Assembly: GCA_963575745.1 (NCBI GenBank)
Contig: CAUYUJ010014323.1
Location: 62,001 to 126,000 of the forward strand
Source: Prorocentrum cordatum
Lineage: Eukaryota; Sar; Dinophyceae; Prorocentrales; Prorocentraceae
Length of the DNA stretch: 64,000 nt
Direction: 5' to 3'
Shown: piece by piece, positions 49,723 through 60,853 of the stretch
Layout: every line of letters begins with the position of its first letter
How positions within the stretch are numbered: position 1 is the stretch's first letter
Made by a program: the position numbers and the translations under genes
Notes under the pieces: model-generated
What the model saw: the letters and a program-made list of their open reading frames with translations, nothing else
Told to the model about the DNA's origin: nothing
Databases searched by the model: none

Positions 49723-52045
49723 TGCGAACAACAGGGGCGAGAGCGGACAGCCCTGGCGAACCCCGGCCGTCAAAGCGAAGCCCTCGAACCGCTGTCCTCC
49801 GATGCAAGTCTGGCAGAAGTTGCCCCGGTACAGCGCCGCGATGAAGTTGAGCATGGCCGGCGGCGTGCCGATCCAGCCCCAAAGCTCCATGATGAAGGTC
49901 TGGTCGATCCAGGGGAAGGCGGCCGCGAAGTCGAAGAAGATGCAAGCTCCGCCTTCCTGGGCCAGGGCTGTCGCGCGCATCTGAGCGTCGATGTCGACCA
50001 CGTTGGCCAAAAATGAACGGCCCCCCACAAACCCGCACTGAATTCCCGAAATCCAATCCTTGAATCTGGATTCGAGGCGAAAGCGGGCAGCGTTGGCGGG
50101 GATCCTGTTGTCAAAGTTGGCCGCGTTGATTGGTCGAGCCTTGTCGGCGTCGCAGTAGTGGCCGACCTCGTCGTCGAATCCCGATTCCTTCTTTGGGAGG
50201 AGGTGGAGCAAAGAGCTATTGAAGACGGGCAAGTGGATTTGTTGCAATTCCTCCCCGTCGGGGCCGGCGAGGCGGCGAAAAGCTCCGAATAACACGTCGA
50301 TGCCCAGCTCGCCCAATTCGCATTAGGCCGCCGCCGGGATGCCGTCGGGCCCCGGGGCCGACGAGCCAGAGCATCGAATGGCCTTCTGGATGTCCTCGCG
50401 GCGGAGTTGCCACTGCGGCGAGTCTGCCGGTGGCAACCGCGCGAGCACGTCAGGGGTCAGGTCGTCATGAAACCAGCGTCGCCGCAGCGCCTGGTCGGTC
50501 GACTTCTTGGCAAAAACCTGCCTCCAGTGTTCCCGAAAATCTGTGGCCATCTCGTCGGGTCGCGCGCGGGGCGCCCCATGCTTCTCCCGCGTGGCCGAAA
50601 CAAACTCCCCCTTCCCAGGCGACAACCTTGACAGGAGTCGAAGGTTCTTCTGGCGGGCGCGATGCTTGAGCTCCTCAGGGAAGTCCGAAGGTGCCTCTTG
50701 AAGACGCGTAAGCTCCGCGATCGCGTGCTCGCGAGCAAGTTCGACTGCGTGCTCCCTGACCGGGGCGAGCCGCCTACCCATCGCCAGTGACGGGTCGTAT
50801 GGGTTGGGAACCGAGGTACAGAGGTGCGGATGCCGTTCGATCGCCGCCGAGATCGCGTGGGTGGAATGGGACTCCGCTGCTCTGATGAACGCCATGGTAC
50901 GGCCCAGCTTGTCGCCCGGTGCCTCTGCCTGGCGGCCAGCGCAGGTCGCCTCGACGGAGATGGATGCGTCACGTATGGCCCGACGTAGAGCGGCGAGGCG
51001 TTGAACCTCGTTCACGTCGGCCATTCCCTCGAGGAGGGTATGAAATCGAAGTGCAACGGCTTGAGACCAGCCTGGACGTCGAACCAACTCTGACGAGATG
51101 GGCCTGGAGGTCGATGGCCTTGGCGGCGGCGTCCGGCGCGAAAGGAACGCGGCCCTGAGGTTGGACAGCTGGAAGTTCCAGTCGCCCACCCCAATCGCGG
51201 CCTGTCCATCGAGCAGATCTGTGGCCTCCATGTTCGCGTAGATGCGGTCCAGGCGCGAGCGAGCCTGGGAACTACGCGTCATGCATGGTTGGTGTACTTC
51301 GGTGAAGCCTGGCAGGAAGCGCGCCCAGTGCCCCTCCTCCTCGCGGTCCCGACGTCCCGAGGCATCCCCCGTGGTCTTGGAGATTATGTCCCGCTCCTCG
51401 GCGACCCAGTTGAAGTCTCCAGTGATGATGGTGAGGGCGTCGTGGGACGGCCGCGTGGATCGCGCTATGGTGGAGCGAAGCTGGCCGCGTTGCTGAACAA
51501 GGGGGGCAACGTCCAGCACCTCCATCTGATGGGCCTCAGCGTGCTCAGCCACGGGGCCGGCGAAGTCAGCGGAGGTGCCCGTCTGGAAGTACGACGCGAA
51601 GATGTCCATCGAGCCGTGCGGACCACCCAGCCGGAGTACGGCGGCGCGCCCAGGGTGAAGAATGATCCAGTCCCGGATGGGGAAGTGCTGCAAGAAGGAA
51701 TCGTTGACAACCGCTCTGGCGCCTCCTCGGCGAGATGTGCCCGGGGCCCACCACGCCATGGTGCCGGGAGGGGCCTGGGCTAGCTGCAAGGACTCGCTCG
51801 TGCCGTGGGACTCGGTGATCGTGACGACGTCGTGGTCCCTCAAGAGGTGCAACAACTTCCCCCACTTGAGGCTGTGGCGGACCGCGTCTTTGGCGAAGAG
51901 TGCCTGCGCGTTCCATGTGCATATAGAGAAATCTACTCGAAACGGATGCGCCGCCACCTCCGATCGCGGCAATGGCGGGCGTGTCCTCGACGAGGCAGGC
52001 CTGGGCACCTCGACAAATGACGGTGGAGAGACGCCCAGCGCTAGT
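49603..52045 (-). pseudogene. LINE ORF2 5' part: EEP endonuclease and RT palm
   Basis: The frame opens after a TAG near 52043 and has no ATG before the first motif. EEP landmarks are FSICTWNAQALF, VTITESHG (Glu), GGARAVV, IITGDFNWV and SRLDRIYA. A spacer and SAPGPDGIPA (RT motif 0/1) follow. A TAA at 50323-50325 then interrupts, and the same frame resumes with LPVFNSSLLHLLPKKE, ARPINAANFDNRI, ACIFFDFAAAFPWID (motif A, near 49925) and GVRQGCPLSPLLFAIAAEG (motif B, near 49750). It breaks again before motif C. Catalytic residues are otherwise kept, so decay is probably recent. Confidence 0.8.
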
Positions 52046-52312
52046 CGAACGAGAGCTCGTTGAAGAAGAGATGGTGGAACATCATGGTGTTGGCGGAGCT
52101 GTAGTGCCTGCTCGTCTGGAAGGGGAGGCAGAAATGGAGGAAGACGATGGCGGACAGCAGCAGCAGCATTCGCATTATCCCCGGCGTGGGCGTTGGCGCA
52201 GTAGCGCGTGGGCGCGAGGTCCAGGAGGTAAAACGCGGCAACCTAAGTCGCCGATTGCCCAGGCAATATCCCCAGCAGGGGCTAGTCACAGAGCGGCGTC
52301 TGCGCCCCCGAC

Positions 52313-53500
52313 CTAGTCCTGCAAATCGTTGTGCACGTGAATTCTGAAGATGTCCATTCCCGCCCGGATGCTCTTGTCATGGAGCGCGTTGCGGACCCTC
52401 TGGACCTCCGAGAGGCCCTTCAAGAAGAGTTTCGCGCGGCCCGGTGGTGCAGAGGGGCCCGAGGCCGACAACCACTTCCATGAGCTCATCTTGGGGCCCC
52501 CGGCGGTGGGCTGTTCCGTGAGGTGGAGGCCCGTCTGCACGATCAGATGCTGCATGAGGGACTGCACCAGCACATGCTCGTCCGCATGGAGGTGCCCTTT
52601 GATCTCGACGTCCGTGATGGCTTGGAGGGTCGCCGAGCCTCCCCTCGTCTGCTTGGCACGGTGCGTGGCCGCCAGCCGTGCTTGGAGGGCTGACGGCCGA
52701 CCTCCATGGCAGGAGGGGCGATGCTTGAGCTTGAGGATCGCGGAGTCGGTGTCGTTCCGCAGCATAGCGACCATCGTGGTCTGCCAGGTCTCGGGGGCGG
52801 CCTCCGCGGCGAGGAGGACAGTGGACTTGGCGAGGAAGATAGCCCCCGAGCACATTGCCAAAACGTGTTGATGGCGTCCGGGTGGCCCATCTCGGCCAAG
52901 AGGGAGCCCGCATCCGTGAACAGATCCACGGAGGCAAAGCAAACGCCGACCGGGAGACGCCCTCGAACGCGGCGCATCATCAGCTCCCTGGTGAGGCATG
53001 ACGTGTGGTTGGCGAAGCGAATCTCGACTCGGCCCCGGGGTGTCTCCGTCGCGTGGCCGGGGCTGCGGTAGATGCGTCCGACGGCCGCAGATGAATCCAG
53101 GTCGCCGTGCAGGACGTGCATGACCTCTGGGCCGACGGCGGAGGGGAAGTCCATGAAGTACGTCGGAAGCGCATCCGTCGACAAGATAGGCGCCTCCAGG
53201 CCACGTACGCGAGGCGCCTGGCGGAGTAGCGAAGAGGATATCGTGAAGATCGCCAGAACGCGTAGCTCGTGGCGGGGACCCGCAGGGCCAGGGGAGATGA
53301 ACTCGAGCGGTTGCGGGTGGAATTCGACGTTGCGGGTCATGCCTGGCCACTTCTCGCCCAGGAGCTCGTGCCACCACAAATCGCATATGGACTCGACGCA
53401 GGTGCAACCCGGGTGCAAATCCATCGGGACGAGGAAACGGATGTAGTCGCAGGGGATCTCGTTGGCGCCCCGGCGCAACAGCGATTGTCGCCACTGTCGC
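52313..53500 (-). pseudogene. LINE ORF1-like protein
   Basis: From about 53490 one frame reads DYIRFLVPMDLHPGCTCVE, GMTRNVEFHPQPLEFISPG and RVEIRFANHTSCLTRELMMRRVRG, up to INTFWQCA near 52860. A one-base shift leads to the second frame, with MVAMLRNDTDSAILKLKHRP, ATLQAITDVEIKGHLHADEHVLV and a C-terminus of AKLFLKGLSEVQRVRNALHDK..GMDIFRIHVHND that stops at 52313. This last part has the beta-alpha-beta pattern of a small RNA-binding fold, as in ORF1-type proteins of other LINEs. It lies directly upstream of ORF2 on the same strand. One frameshift makes it defective as written. Confidence 0.55.
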
Positions 53501-54110
53501 GGGCTCCTGCGAAACCCAGAGGAGTGGAGGGCCACGCAGGCCCAGCCGAGACGTCGCTGCCCCCTGGGGGGGCTGCGAACTGCACAATCGTCGCCACTTT
53601 CGTGGGCTCGTGGGGGGCTGCGAGATGTGCAAACTTTCGCGGGCCCATGGGAGGTTCCGCGGAGTAGAGTGGCACGCAGACCCAACCGTGAGCTCGCGGC
53701 TTCCTGGGGGCTGCGGACTGTGCAATGTTCGCCACTTTCATGGGCTCCTGGGAAGTCCAGCCGGGCGGAGGGCCACGCAGACCCAGCCGTGACCTCGCGG
53801 TTATCTTGGGGTGCTGCGAACTGCACGACCTTCGCCACTTTCGTGGGTTCCCTGGGAGGTCCAGCGGAGTGGAAGGCCACTCAGACCTAGCCGAGACCTC
53901 GCGGCTCCCTGGGGGCTGCGAACTGCGCAACCTTCGCCACTTTCGTGGGTTCCTGGGAGGTCCAGCGGAATGGAGTGCCACGCAGATCCAGCCGAGACCT
54001 CGCGGCTCCCTGGGGGGCTGCGAACTGCGCAACTGTTTGCCACTTTCGTGGGTTCCTGGGAAATCCCGCCAAGTGGAATGGTACGCTGGCCCAGTCGAGA
54101 CCCCGCGGCT
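53490..54110 (-). repeat. ~103-bp tandem repeat, array 3 (five to six units)
   Basis: The complement of the unit in arrays 1 and 2 is repeated. CACTTTCGTGGG recurs near 53593, 53840, 53938 and 54040, with CACTTTCATGGG near 53742, and CTGCGAACTGCGCAAC and CCGAGACCTCGCGGCTCCC in each unit. On the minus strand it runs straight into the ORF1-like coding sequence. Confidence 0.9.
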
Positions 54111-54119
54111 CCCCGTGAA

Positions 54120-54880
54120 GTTTCGAAGCGCGCCCCCAGGGGATCCGCGAAGTACGAAGTGCGCCCCCTGGCGTCGACGGCGTGCCAAGGCCGGACCATG
54201 CACCAGGACTTCATTGCCGACGTCGGGTATACGGTGTAAGGTTTCTGATGGCATGGGCGACCTCCGGCTCCGCCTGCACGTCATGCTCTCCCGGGCGACG
54301 ACGTCCGACAACGTGCTCATGGTACGCGACCCGAGCCTCGACTTGTTGTCCTGGGGGCCGCCGGCGGACCTGGCCGCGCGCCTCTGGATGCTCATTGCCC
54401 GTGCTGAACGTTGCAGGAAGGCCGCAGAAGAGGTTGGCGCGCGAGCTCGGCCTGGATGAATTTCCGCACGACCATCAGGGAAACACCTGCTAGAGATGTC
54501 GGGTGAGTTCGCTTCAGTTGTCGTTAGTGCCTCCATGGCGGAGGAGACAACGCCTGCAACTGATGGCGACCAGTCGCATCTAAAATGTCCCAAACTCCGA
54601 TAGCGCAAGGCGCTGTCCGATCACGTAGAATTCGGCGCTGTCCCATCGCAAATCGCATCGAGCCGCGGCGCCACGCAGCGCATGGCGCTGTCTTATGTCC
54701 GCGTGGCATATCCTCCTTAGCTGCCTTTTGCCCGCTATGTACCCCCTGCGTCTGCCTCGCTCGGCGCAACGCGCGTTCTGTTATAGTGCGCATGGCGCCT
54801 TTCCGTTTCGCGAATTTAGCATGCGGTGCTATTACTGTCACTGAACATGTCCCCGTTCACCCTACTCTGCATGCCTCTGT
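54120..54880. other. No recognisable gene
   Basis: Mixed sequence with short CGCAT(G)GCGCTGTC repeats around 54605-54700. No coding evidence. Confidence 0.5.
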
Positions 54881-55495
54881 TTCCGTCCCTTTCGTTCCAC
54901 TTCTGGGTGCTCAGGGTTACTCTCGCCGCCGCGCCCTTTTATTTCCTATTCTGGTTGCCTCTCATTGCGTTCGCTGCCGTGCCCTTACTTTTGGATGCTT
55001 CTCGTTGGGTTCGCTGCCGCGCCCTTCTGTTTCCACTCCAGGGTGCTTCTGGCTACCCTCGCTGCCGAGCCCTCTTGTTTCCACTTGTTGGGGTTCCTCG
55101 TTGCTTTCGCTTCAGCGCCGTATCGTTGCCACTTGGGAACACTTTTCCCGCGGCCCCTTCTTGTGTCCACTTCTCGGTGCTTCCGATTACTCTCGCTGCC
55201 GCGCCCCGCTTCTCGTTACTTTCGCTGCCGCGCCCTTTCGTTTCTACTTTTAGATGTTTGTCCTGCGGCGCACTTTTGTTTCCCCTTCTGGTCGCTTCTG
55301 ATTACTCGCGTTGCCGCGCCCTTCGTTTCCTCTTTTGGGTGCACTGTGTTTCTCGATGCTTTCGCGTCCGCGCCCTCTTGTTCCCACGAACGGGGCGTTT
55401 TTCGAAAAGCGCCCTTTTGTTTAATTGTTGAGTGTTTGTCGTTACTCTCGCTGCCGCGCTCTTCTGACTTCACTTCTGGTTGCTTCTGCGCACGA
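54880..55495 (+). repeat. Degenerate ~45-50-bp minisatellite
   Basis: About twelve diverged units contain (T/A)CTCTCGCTGCCGCGCCC followed by TT(C/T)TGTTTCCACTTCTGG(T/G)TGCTTCT. Open frames in all phases translate the repeat and are not called. Confidence 0.8.
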
Positions 55496-55890
55496 TGGTT
55501 CCCTCAACATGTTCGTTTGTATTGAGCGATTCTGGGTATAGTCGCCACATGTTTAGGCAGGGTTGGGTACGTCGCAAGGTAGTTAATTCACGGCAATAGT
55601 GGGTGATAAGGGGGGCGGAAAGGGGGGTGGGGGGGGGGGCGTAACGGAATGCCCCTCCCCGCCGTGTGGGTCTGGCACCACAGGCCGTGATGCCAGACAT
55701 GTTTGACGCACTGCGGCAGTGGTGGGGACTCAATGGGGGGGAGAGCGTTACGGCTCGGTGGGGGCATTTTTAACTCTTCGAGCGGGCGCGAACACCCGCG
55801 TGGTCATGCCACGAATTCACGGGCGCTGCCGCGCGCCCGCGCGAACGGCGCGGGGTGGCGGCGGGCCCCGCGGCGTCCGAGGAGGGGGCG
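55495..55890. other. 3' flank of the LINE at 55892; no gene
   Basis: A broken G run lies at 55621-55640. I see no poly-A-derived T run on the plus strand below the ORF stop and no obvious direct repeat shared with the other end. Confidence 0.5.
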
Positions 55891-55891
55891 T

Positions 55892-58800
55892 TCACCTGCG
55901 CGGGCCTCTCGTCCTCGCCGCGCGCGGGGCCGCAGCGCCGAGCGCCCGCGCGCGGTCCCGCTCCCCGCGCGCCTGGGCTGCCTCGCGCCCTCGGGCGCGA
56001 GCGTCCTCCGCCGACGCGAAGCCGTGCGCGCGGAGGACGCCCTCCAGGGCGGGCACGAAGAGCTCCTGCTCGCCCTCGCGCTCCACGGGCTGCACCGCCG
56101 CCGCGGCCGAGGACGCCGAAGCACTCGTCGACGCCGCAGCCGCTCCGCCCGCAGGGCCAGCCACGCCAGCTGCGCGGCCAGCTGTATGCTGCGCTGCCGC
56201 AGGCCTTGGCGAGTCGCCAGGGCCGTCAGCGCGCGCCGCCGCCAGGAGCTCGTCCGCCTGGGGGATGGGCCCGTCGAAGTCGTCCATCTTGAGCGACCTC
56301 CACCAGCGCTGCTTCTCCTCGTTAGTAGGCGTCTTGAGCATCGCGATCGGCGGCTTTTCCTTGCCTGGCAATCGCAACTTGCCGAAGTCCGTCCTGGCCT
56401 GAGCTCGCGACCCTTGGCTTGATCTGTGATCACCACCAACACGCGGCTTGGCCAGGCCCCTGTGCGCGTACCCCGGCTGGTGGCAGTACATGAAGCAGCG
56501 CGTGCACACCAGGATGGCCTCGTTCGGCTTGCTCACCACGTTGGTCTGCATCAGGTTGTGGCCGTGCGCTACCCATGGCTCGGTTCCAGCCGCGGGAGCA
56601 GGAGAAGGGCGCACCTCCTCCAGCTGGACGCGCTGAGAGGACGCTGCGGACGACTTGGCCTCCGCTCTGCGCCGAACCTCTCTCGCAAACACCTCGCTCG
56701 CTTCCTCAGCGCGTGGAGTGCCAGCCTCGCCTGCCACCGCAGCGATGGGGGCGGCTGGGGCGGAGCCGGCCCTCTGCGCAGCCGCTGGGCGCTTGCGGAC
56801 TGGTCCAGCCGCGCCGCCCGCGGCGCCTGCAGCGGCACCTGTTGCCGCTGCGCTGACCACTGCCGCCGCGGCGAAGGCTGCCGCTGTCACAGCCGCCGAG
56901 CCTCTGCCACGCTGCGCTGTGGAGGCGTCCAACAAGCCGTAACCCTCGTCCTCGCACGTCAGGTTCCACGGGTAGAGGCACGGCTGGAGGTTGACGTCGT
57001 CCAGGGCTTCCGTCGGCCAGCAGTCGCGCATACCAGAGTCCGAGATGTAGACCTCGATCTCTGCGGCAAAGCGAGCTGCGTCACGTGCCCTGGCCAGGCA
57101 GCCTTCCAGGAGCTGGACGTCGTCGGCTGAGGGAGCGTGGAGGGCGGCTCCCTCCTTCGCTCGCTTGTCTGCTAGGCGGTTGCCGAACAGCTCGATAGCC
57201 GTCAGCTCTCCTCTGGCCACTGCCGCTTCTGACCGATGTGCAGGAATGTGCTTGACCTTAACACCTTCAGCGGCATCCCCAACTCTGGCCCAGAGGTGGG
57301 CGTAGGTCGAAGTGGGGCCCTGAGCTCTGCCAAGGTTGAGCGCCGAGTCCGCCGTGCCCTGGCAGTCGATCAGCAGCTGGTAATTTCCAATGACCTCAGT
57401 GAGCGCCACCGCCGCCGCGTAGTCTTCCCCAGCACGTGCCGTCTGCGATGGACATAGCCTGGGAGGGACCGCCCCCCACGCCTCGGCTAGGATCGCACCG
57501 TCCTTGGACATCGCGACGACCGACCAGCCCGCGCTGCGCAGGCGCGGAAAGTCACCGAGGATGCAGGAGCCGTCGGTGAATACCATGGCACCGTCTTCGA
57601 CCACAACTGCTTCATGCCAACCATGAGAGAGCCGCTCCCATTGGGGCTGCCAGCGCGGACGATGCAACAGCAGGGAGGGGTCCACGAACAGGCCCTGGCA
57701 GAACAGCTCATCGAACGGCGGGCCCATCTCGTGGACCAACCAAGCAGCACGCTTCAGGTCAGACGGCAGCCTGTCACGCCGCCAAGGTTCCCAAGCTGGG
57801 CAGACGTGGTGCCTGTGGAGCATCGTGCCCCGTGCAGCTTGGCAGAGCTTGCAGATCGGGTCGATGTCAGAGGAGTGCCTCGCGAGACGGTCCTGGGGCC
57901 AGTGCGAGAGCAAGACGAGCCAGCGCAGACAGCCCTTGTGGTGCCCAGTCCAGGTCTCCGTCTCCTTCTTGCCGAGCAGCTCGTTGACTGGCCTCCACTG
58001 TGGCGGCAGCTTCCATGGCCAGAGCGATGCAGGACGAGCTCGAGCCTCCTCAAGCGCAGCCGCTTTCCTCGTGGCCTCCCTGGCCTTCTCCGCCAGGAAC
58101 GCGGGCGAGAAGTGCAGCACCTCGAACTCCCCCTTGTCCTCGTCCAGCAGCTTGGTGCCGTCGAAGGAGAGCTGCCAGCCTATCCTCTGCAGGGTGAGCG
58201 TGAGCGCCGCTATCGGCTGACGGACCGAACTCCAAGGCCGCTGCTTGCTGAGCACCTGCTGGCTCTCTTGGATGCACGCTTGGATGGCTGATGCAGTGGC
58301 TTGTCCAGACCACACCGCGTTGACGAACGCCTGAACTGCCATGCCCGCTGCAACAGCCAGCGGGTCCTGCCGCCAGCCGCGGGGCGCGCACTGCAGGGCG
58401 AAGCTGAGGGCCGCCCCAGGCGGCAAGCGACCAGCGCACTTCGCAGCGGCCACCCTCAGCGCCCTCATGCGCCCAGGTGGGACTCCAGCAATGGCCGAGC
58501 CCCAGAGCGCCTTGGCCGTCGGCCCAGCTCGCATCGCTCGAGCTTGCCGAAGGCCGGGTCCGAAGATGCGTGCCAGCCGTGCTGCTTGACGGAGTGCATC
58601 GAGCTCTCGCTTGACCTGCGTCGCCACCATGCGGTGTCCACCAGCCGTCGCGTCACCACCGAGGTCTCGGTGTCCCTGTGCAAAGGCGGCCTTGTCCAGC
58701 GGCCACCCCTCCTGCTTCATCAGCTCGCGCTGGAGGTCCACTGAGGAGGCCAGCACTTTCGTCTTGCCCCAGTTGATCGGGAGCCGCTTGTCCCTCAGCA

Positions 58801-60853
58801 TCGTCACGACGCCCAGGACGAAGCTGTTAACCTGACTGACCAGCACGCCTCTGGATCCGATTCCATTGCCCGAGATGTCGTCGATCATGTTGACGATCCG
58901 ACCGACGGGGAGCTTCGCGCGGCTCTTGACCAGAAGGTCCATCAGCATGAGCCTGGCCATCGTTGTCGCGCACGAGCAGCCTGCGATGACCGTGCCACTC
59001 GCATGGATCTCCTCGCTGACGGCGCTGTCGGCAGTCGCTCTCCTCGGTCCCGAGTAGGCCACGCAGAGCGCACGCACCAAGCCTGTGCAGAATCCATTTA
59101 GCTCGGCCGCCTTCAGCAGCAGCCAGTGATCGATCCGCTCGTAGAACTTGCTTATGTCAAAGTATACCGAGACTCCGTCAAAGCCGACCTTCCGAGCGAG
59201 GCCTAGGTACAAGTTGTGCAAGTACGCTGCTCTATCGCAGCTGGTGTCAGAGCTGCTGCCCCATATCTCAGGAAGGTGGTGGTCGCGCTCCCATTGTACA
59301 CAGTACTGCCTGCGAATCCTGCCCCAAACACGGAGCCAAAAGCACATCAAGCCGATGGGGCGATGTCCGCCCCCAGGCTTGCCCAGGAAGACGATGAGCG
59401 TGGTGAACATCGCCGTCGGCTGCGGGTGCCTTTCCCATTGCGTCAGCACGTCAGCCATGCGCTGCGCAAACGGCCTACCCAGCATCGTCAGCAGCCTGGG
59501 GTGGAAGCCATCCCATCCGAGCGCCGTCTTCTTCGCGAACGTCTTTGCCGACGCCAGCACCTCCTCAGCCGTGATCGGGGGCAGGTCCAACGTGGTAAGC
59601 CAGTCTGCAGGCCTAGTCTGCTGTCCGTCCCCGCTGCTCCACAGGGCCTTCCACTCCACCAGCATCTGATCCAAGGCCGCTTGGCCCACCAGTGGTACCG
59701 GAGGCGAGTCGCCGCTGCCGTCCGCCAAGATCGGCTTCGCCTCGCCGTGGAGCTTCTTGCTAATAGCATGAGCTCCACGGCCTCCACCAGCCAGCGACTC
59801 GTCCACGAACTCCTTCCAGCGGGTCCTGGCTGCAGTCGCATCGGCCTTGACGTGCTTGTCTGTGACTCTGGCGATGGCCTTCATCATCTGCAGCCCGTCG
59901 AAGGAGCCGCGCCTGACCTCGTGGACTATCGTGTCCATCTTGGTGCCGTTGAACATCGAGTTGCCCAAGCCGTCGAACTGCGCTGCCAGGGAGACGATCG
60001 CCTGCTCCAGGTGCTTCATGTACAGCGCATGGCCTTTGGCTGGCGCTGGGACCGACGCCGCTGCCCTGAGTCGCTTGACTAGCCTGCCGAGTGAGAGCCA
60101 CAGCCTCGTCAACGGGCTTACCTTTCTGGAGGTCTCCGTGCGCTGGAGGTCCTTGAGGCTGATCTCTACTCGCTTGAGCCCGTCCGCTCTGCCACGGTAC
60201 TTGGGGCCGTCAGTGACCCCCAGCATGGCAATCAGGTGGTCCTCCGCCTTGTCGAAGAACTCGCGCACCGCCTCATCAGGCCTCGCGCCTGGGGTGGGCA
60301 GGGGCGCCTGCCAGACGATGTCCTGGGCGGCTTCCGCCGCCTTCTGCTGGTCCTCCTCCGAGATGTCCGTCGACAGGTCGAATCTCTTGGGACCTCGCAA
60401 GACCCAGACCTTGGCTTGAGCCCCCAGCTTGCTGAAGGTAAGTCGCACTGGAGCGTGGGGCTGTGTGGTCGTTGGCCGAAGCACTTCTGCCGTCGGGCTC
60501 AGAGCCGCAAGGGAGGCCGAAATCACGAAGTAGTCGTATACTCGATCGTTCCCCGAGGTCACCGAGCAGGTGGGAAACTTGGGCGCCACAACGGCACCAC
60601 CCACAGATCGCGGCCACCAGGAGTTCTCCAACAGCTGCGGCTCCATGTTCCAGTCCGCTGCCACGACAAACGGCTCGCATTGGGAGTTGAGGAACACCTG
60701 CAGCTCGCTCAGCAGCTCCACGTTAGTGCCCGTCATCTTGGCGGAGTGCTCCAGGTAGGCGCTGACCACTATCACCATCAAGTCCCCGAAGACCACTCTA
60801 CGAGCGAAGAGCCGCGAGCTGAAAGGACCCCAGTCGGTGGGGGCATTGGACAA
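55892..60853 (-). CDS. Uninterrupted LINE ORF2: truncated EEP, RT, RNase H, Cys tail
   Basis: An open frame of 1,653 codons (counted from 60853; open from an upstream TGA near 60942, first in-frame ATG at 60778). Only the C-terminal part of the EEP nuclease is present: VVAADWNMEP (63-72), VYDYFV (105-110), HAPVRL with the terminal His (133). RT motifs are LGWDGF (445-450), GHRPIGL (496-502), VYFDISKFYERID (563-575), a motif B GTVIAGCSCATT (620-631), MIDDI (656-660, in place of YVDD), INWGKTKV (693-700) and HRDLGGD (728-734). A CKLC..HRHHVC finger (1001-1018) is followed by RNase H with D1094, E1143, D1163 and D1229 all retained. A long Ala/Arg-rich extension with a CTRCFMYC cluster ends the protein. 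It is the best-preserved element here but lacks its endonuclease N-terminus. Confidence 0.9.
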   Translation of the reverse strand: MSNAPTDWGPFSSRLFARRVVFGDLMVIVVSAYLEHSAKMTGTNVELLSELQVFLNSQCEPFVVAADWNMEPQLLENSWWPRSVGGAVVAPKFPTCSVTSGNDRVYDYFVISASLAALSPTAEVLRPTTTQPHAPVRLTFSKLGAQAKVWVLRGPKRFDLSTDISEEDQQKAAEAAQDIVWQAPLPTPGARPDEAVREFFDKAEDHLIAMLGVTDGPKYRGRADGLKRVEISLKDLQRTETSRKVSPLTRLWLSLGRLVKRLRAAASVPAPAKGHALYMKHLEQAIVSLAAQFDGLGNSMFNGTKMDTIVHEVRRGSFDGLQMMKAIARVTDKHVKADATAARTRWKEFVDESLAGGGRGAHAISKKLHGEAKPILADGSGDSPPVPLVGQAALDQMLVEWKALWSSGDGQQTRPADWLTTLDLPPITAEEVLASAKTFAKKTALGWDGFHPRLLTMLGRPFAQRMADVLTQWERHPQPTAMFTTLIVFLGKPGGGHRPIGLMCFWLRVWGRIRRQYCVQWERDHHLPEIWGSSSDTSCDRAAYLHNLYLGLARKVGFDGVSVYFDISKFYERIDHWLLLKAAELNGFCTGLVRALCVAYSGPRRATADSAVSEEIHASGTVIAGCSCATTMARLMLMDLLVKSRAKLPVGRIVNMIDDISGNGIGSRGVLVSQVNSFVLGVVTMLRDKRLPINWGKTKVLASSVDLQRELMKQEGWPLDKAAFAQGHRDLGGDATAGGHRMVATQVKRELDALRQAARLARIFGPGLRQARAMRAGPTAKALWGSAIAGVPPGRMRALRVAAAKCAGRLPPGAALSFALQCAPRGWRQDPLAVAAGMAVQAFVNAVWSGQATASAIQACIQESQQVLSKQRPWSSVRQPIAALTLTLQRIGWQLSFDGTKLLDEDKGEFEVLHFSPAFLAEKAREATRKAAALEEARARPASLWPWKLPPQWRPVNELLGKKETETWTGHHKGCLRWLVLLSHWPQDRLARHSSDIDPICKLCQAARGTMLHRHHVCPAWEPWRRDRLPSDLKRAAWLVHEMGPPFDELFCQGLFVDPSLLLHRPRWQPQWERLSHGWHEAVVVEDGAMVFTDGSCILGDFPRLRSAGWSVVAMSKDGAILAEAWGAVPPRLCPSQTARAGEDYAAAVALTEVIGNYQLLIDCQGTADSALNLGRAQGPTSTYAHLWARVGDAAEGVKVKHIPAHRSEAAVARGELTAIELFGNRLADKRAKEGAALHAPSADDVQLLEGCLARARDAARFAAEIEVYISDSGMRDCWPTEALDDVNLQPCLYPWNLTCEDEGYGLLDASTAQRGRGSAAVTAAAFAAAAVVSAAATGAAAGAAGGAAGPVRKRPAAAQRAGSAPAAPIAAVAGEAGTPRAEEASEVFAREVRRRAEAKSSAASSQRVQLEEVRPSPAPAAGTEPWVAHGHNLMQTNVVSKPNEAILVCTRCFMYCHQPGYAHRGLAKPRVGGDHRSSQGSRAQARTDFGKLRLPGKEKPPIAMLKTPTNEEKQRWWRSLKMDDFDGPIPQADELLAAARADGPGDSPRPAAAQHTAGRAAGVAGPAGGAAAASTSASASSAAAAVQPVEREGEQELFVPALEGVLRAHGFASAEDARARGREAAQARGERDRARALGAAAPRAARTRGPRR

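Larger units (their letters stand above)
48315..54110 (-). mobile_element. Two-ORF LINE with tandem repeats at its 5' end
   Basis: On the minus strand a ~103-bp repeat array (54110-53500) is followed by an ORF1-type protein (53500-52313), a ~300-bp spacer and an ORF2 with EEP, RT and a terminal zinc finger (52045-48315). RNase H is not evident before the frame ends. The order and shared orientation suggest one element, but I found no flanking target-site duplications to fix its ends. Confidence 0.65.

Noticed and set aside
54585-55525. Cys/Leu/Phe-rich plus-strand open frames
   Set aside because: They follow the degenerate 45-50-bp minisatellite; the peptide repeats with it in every phase.
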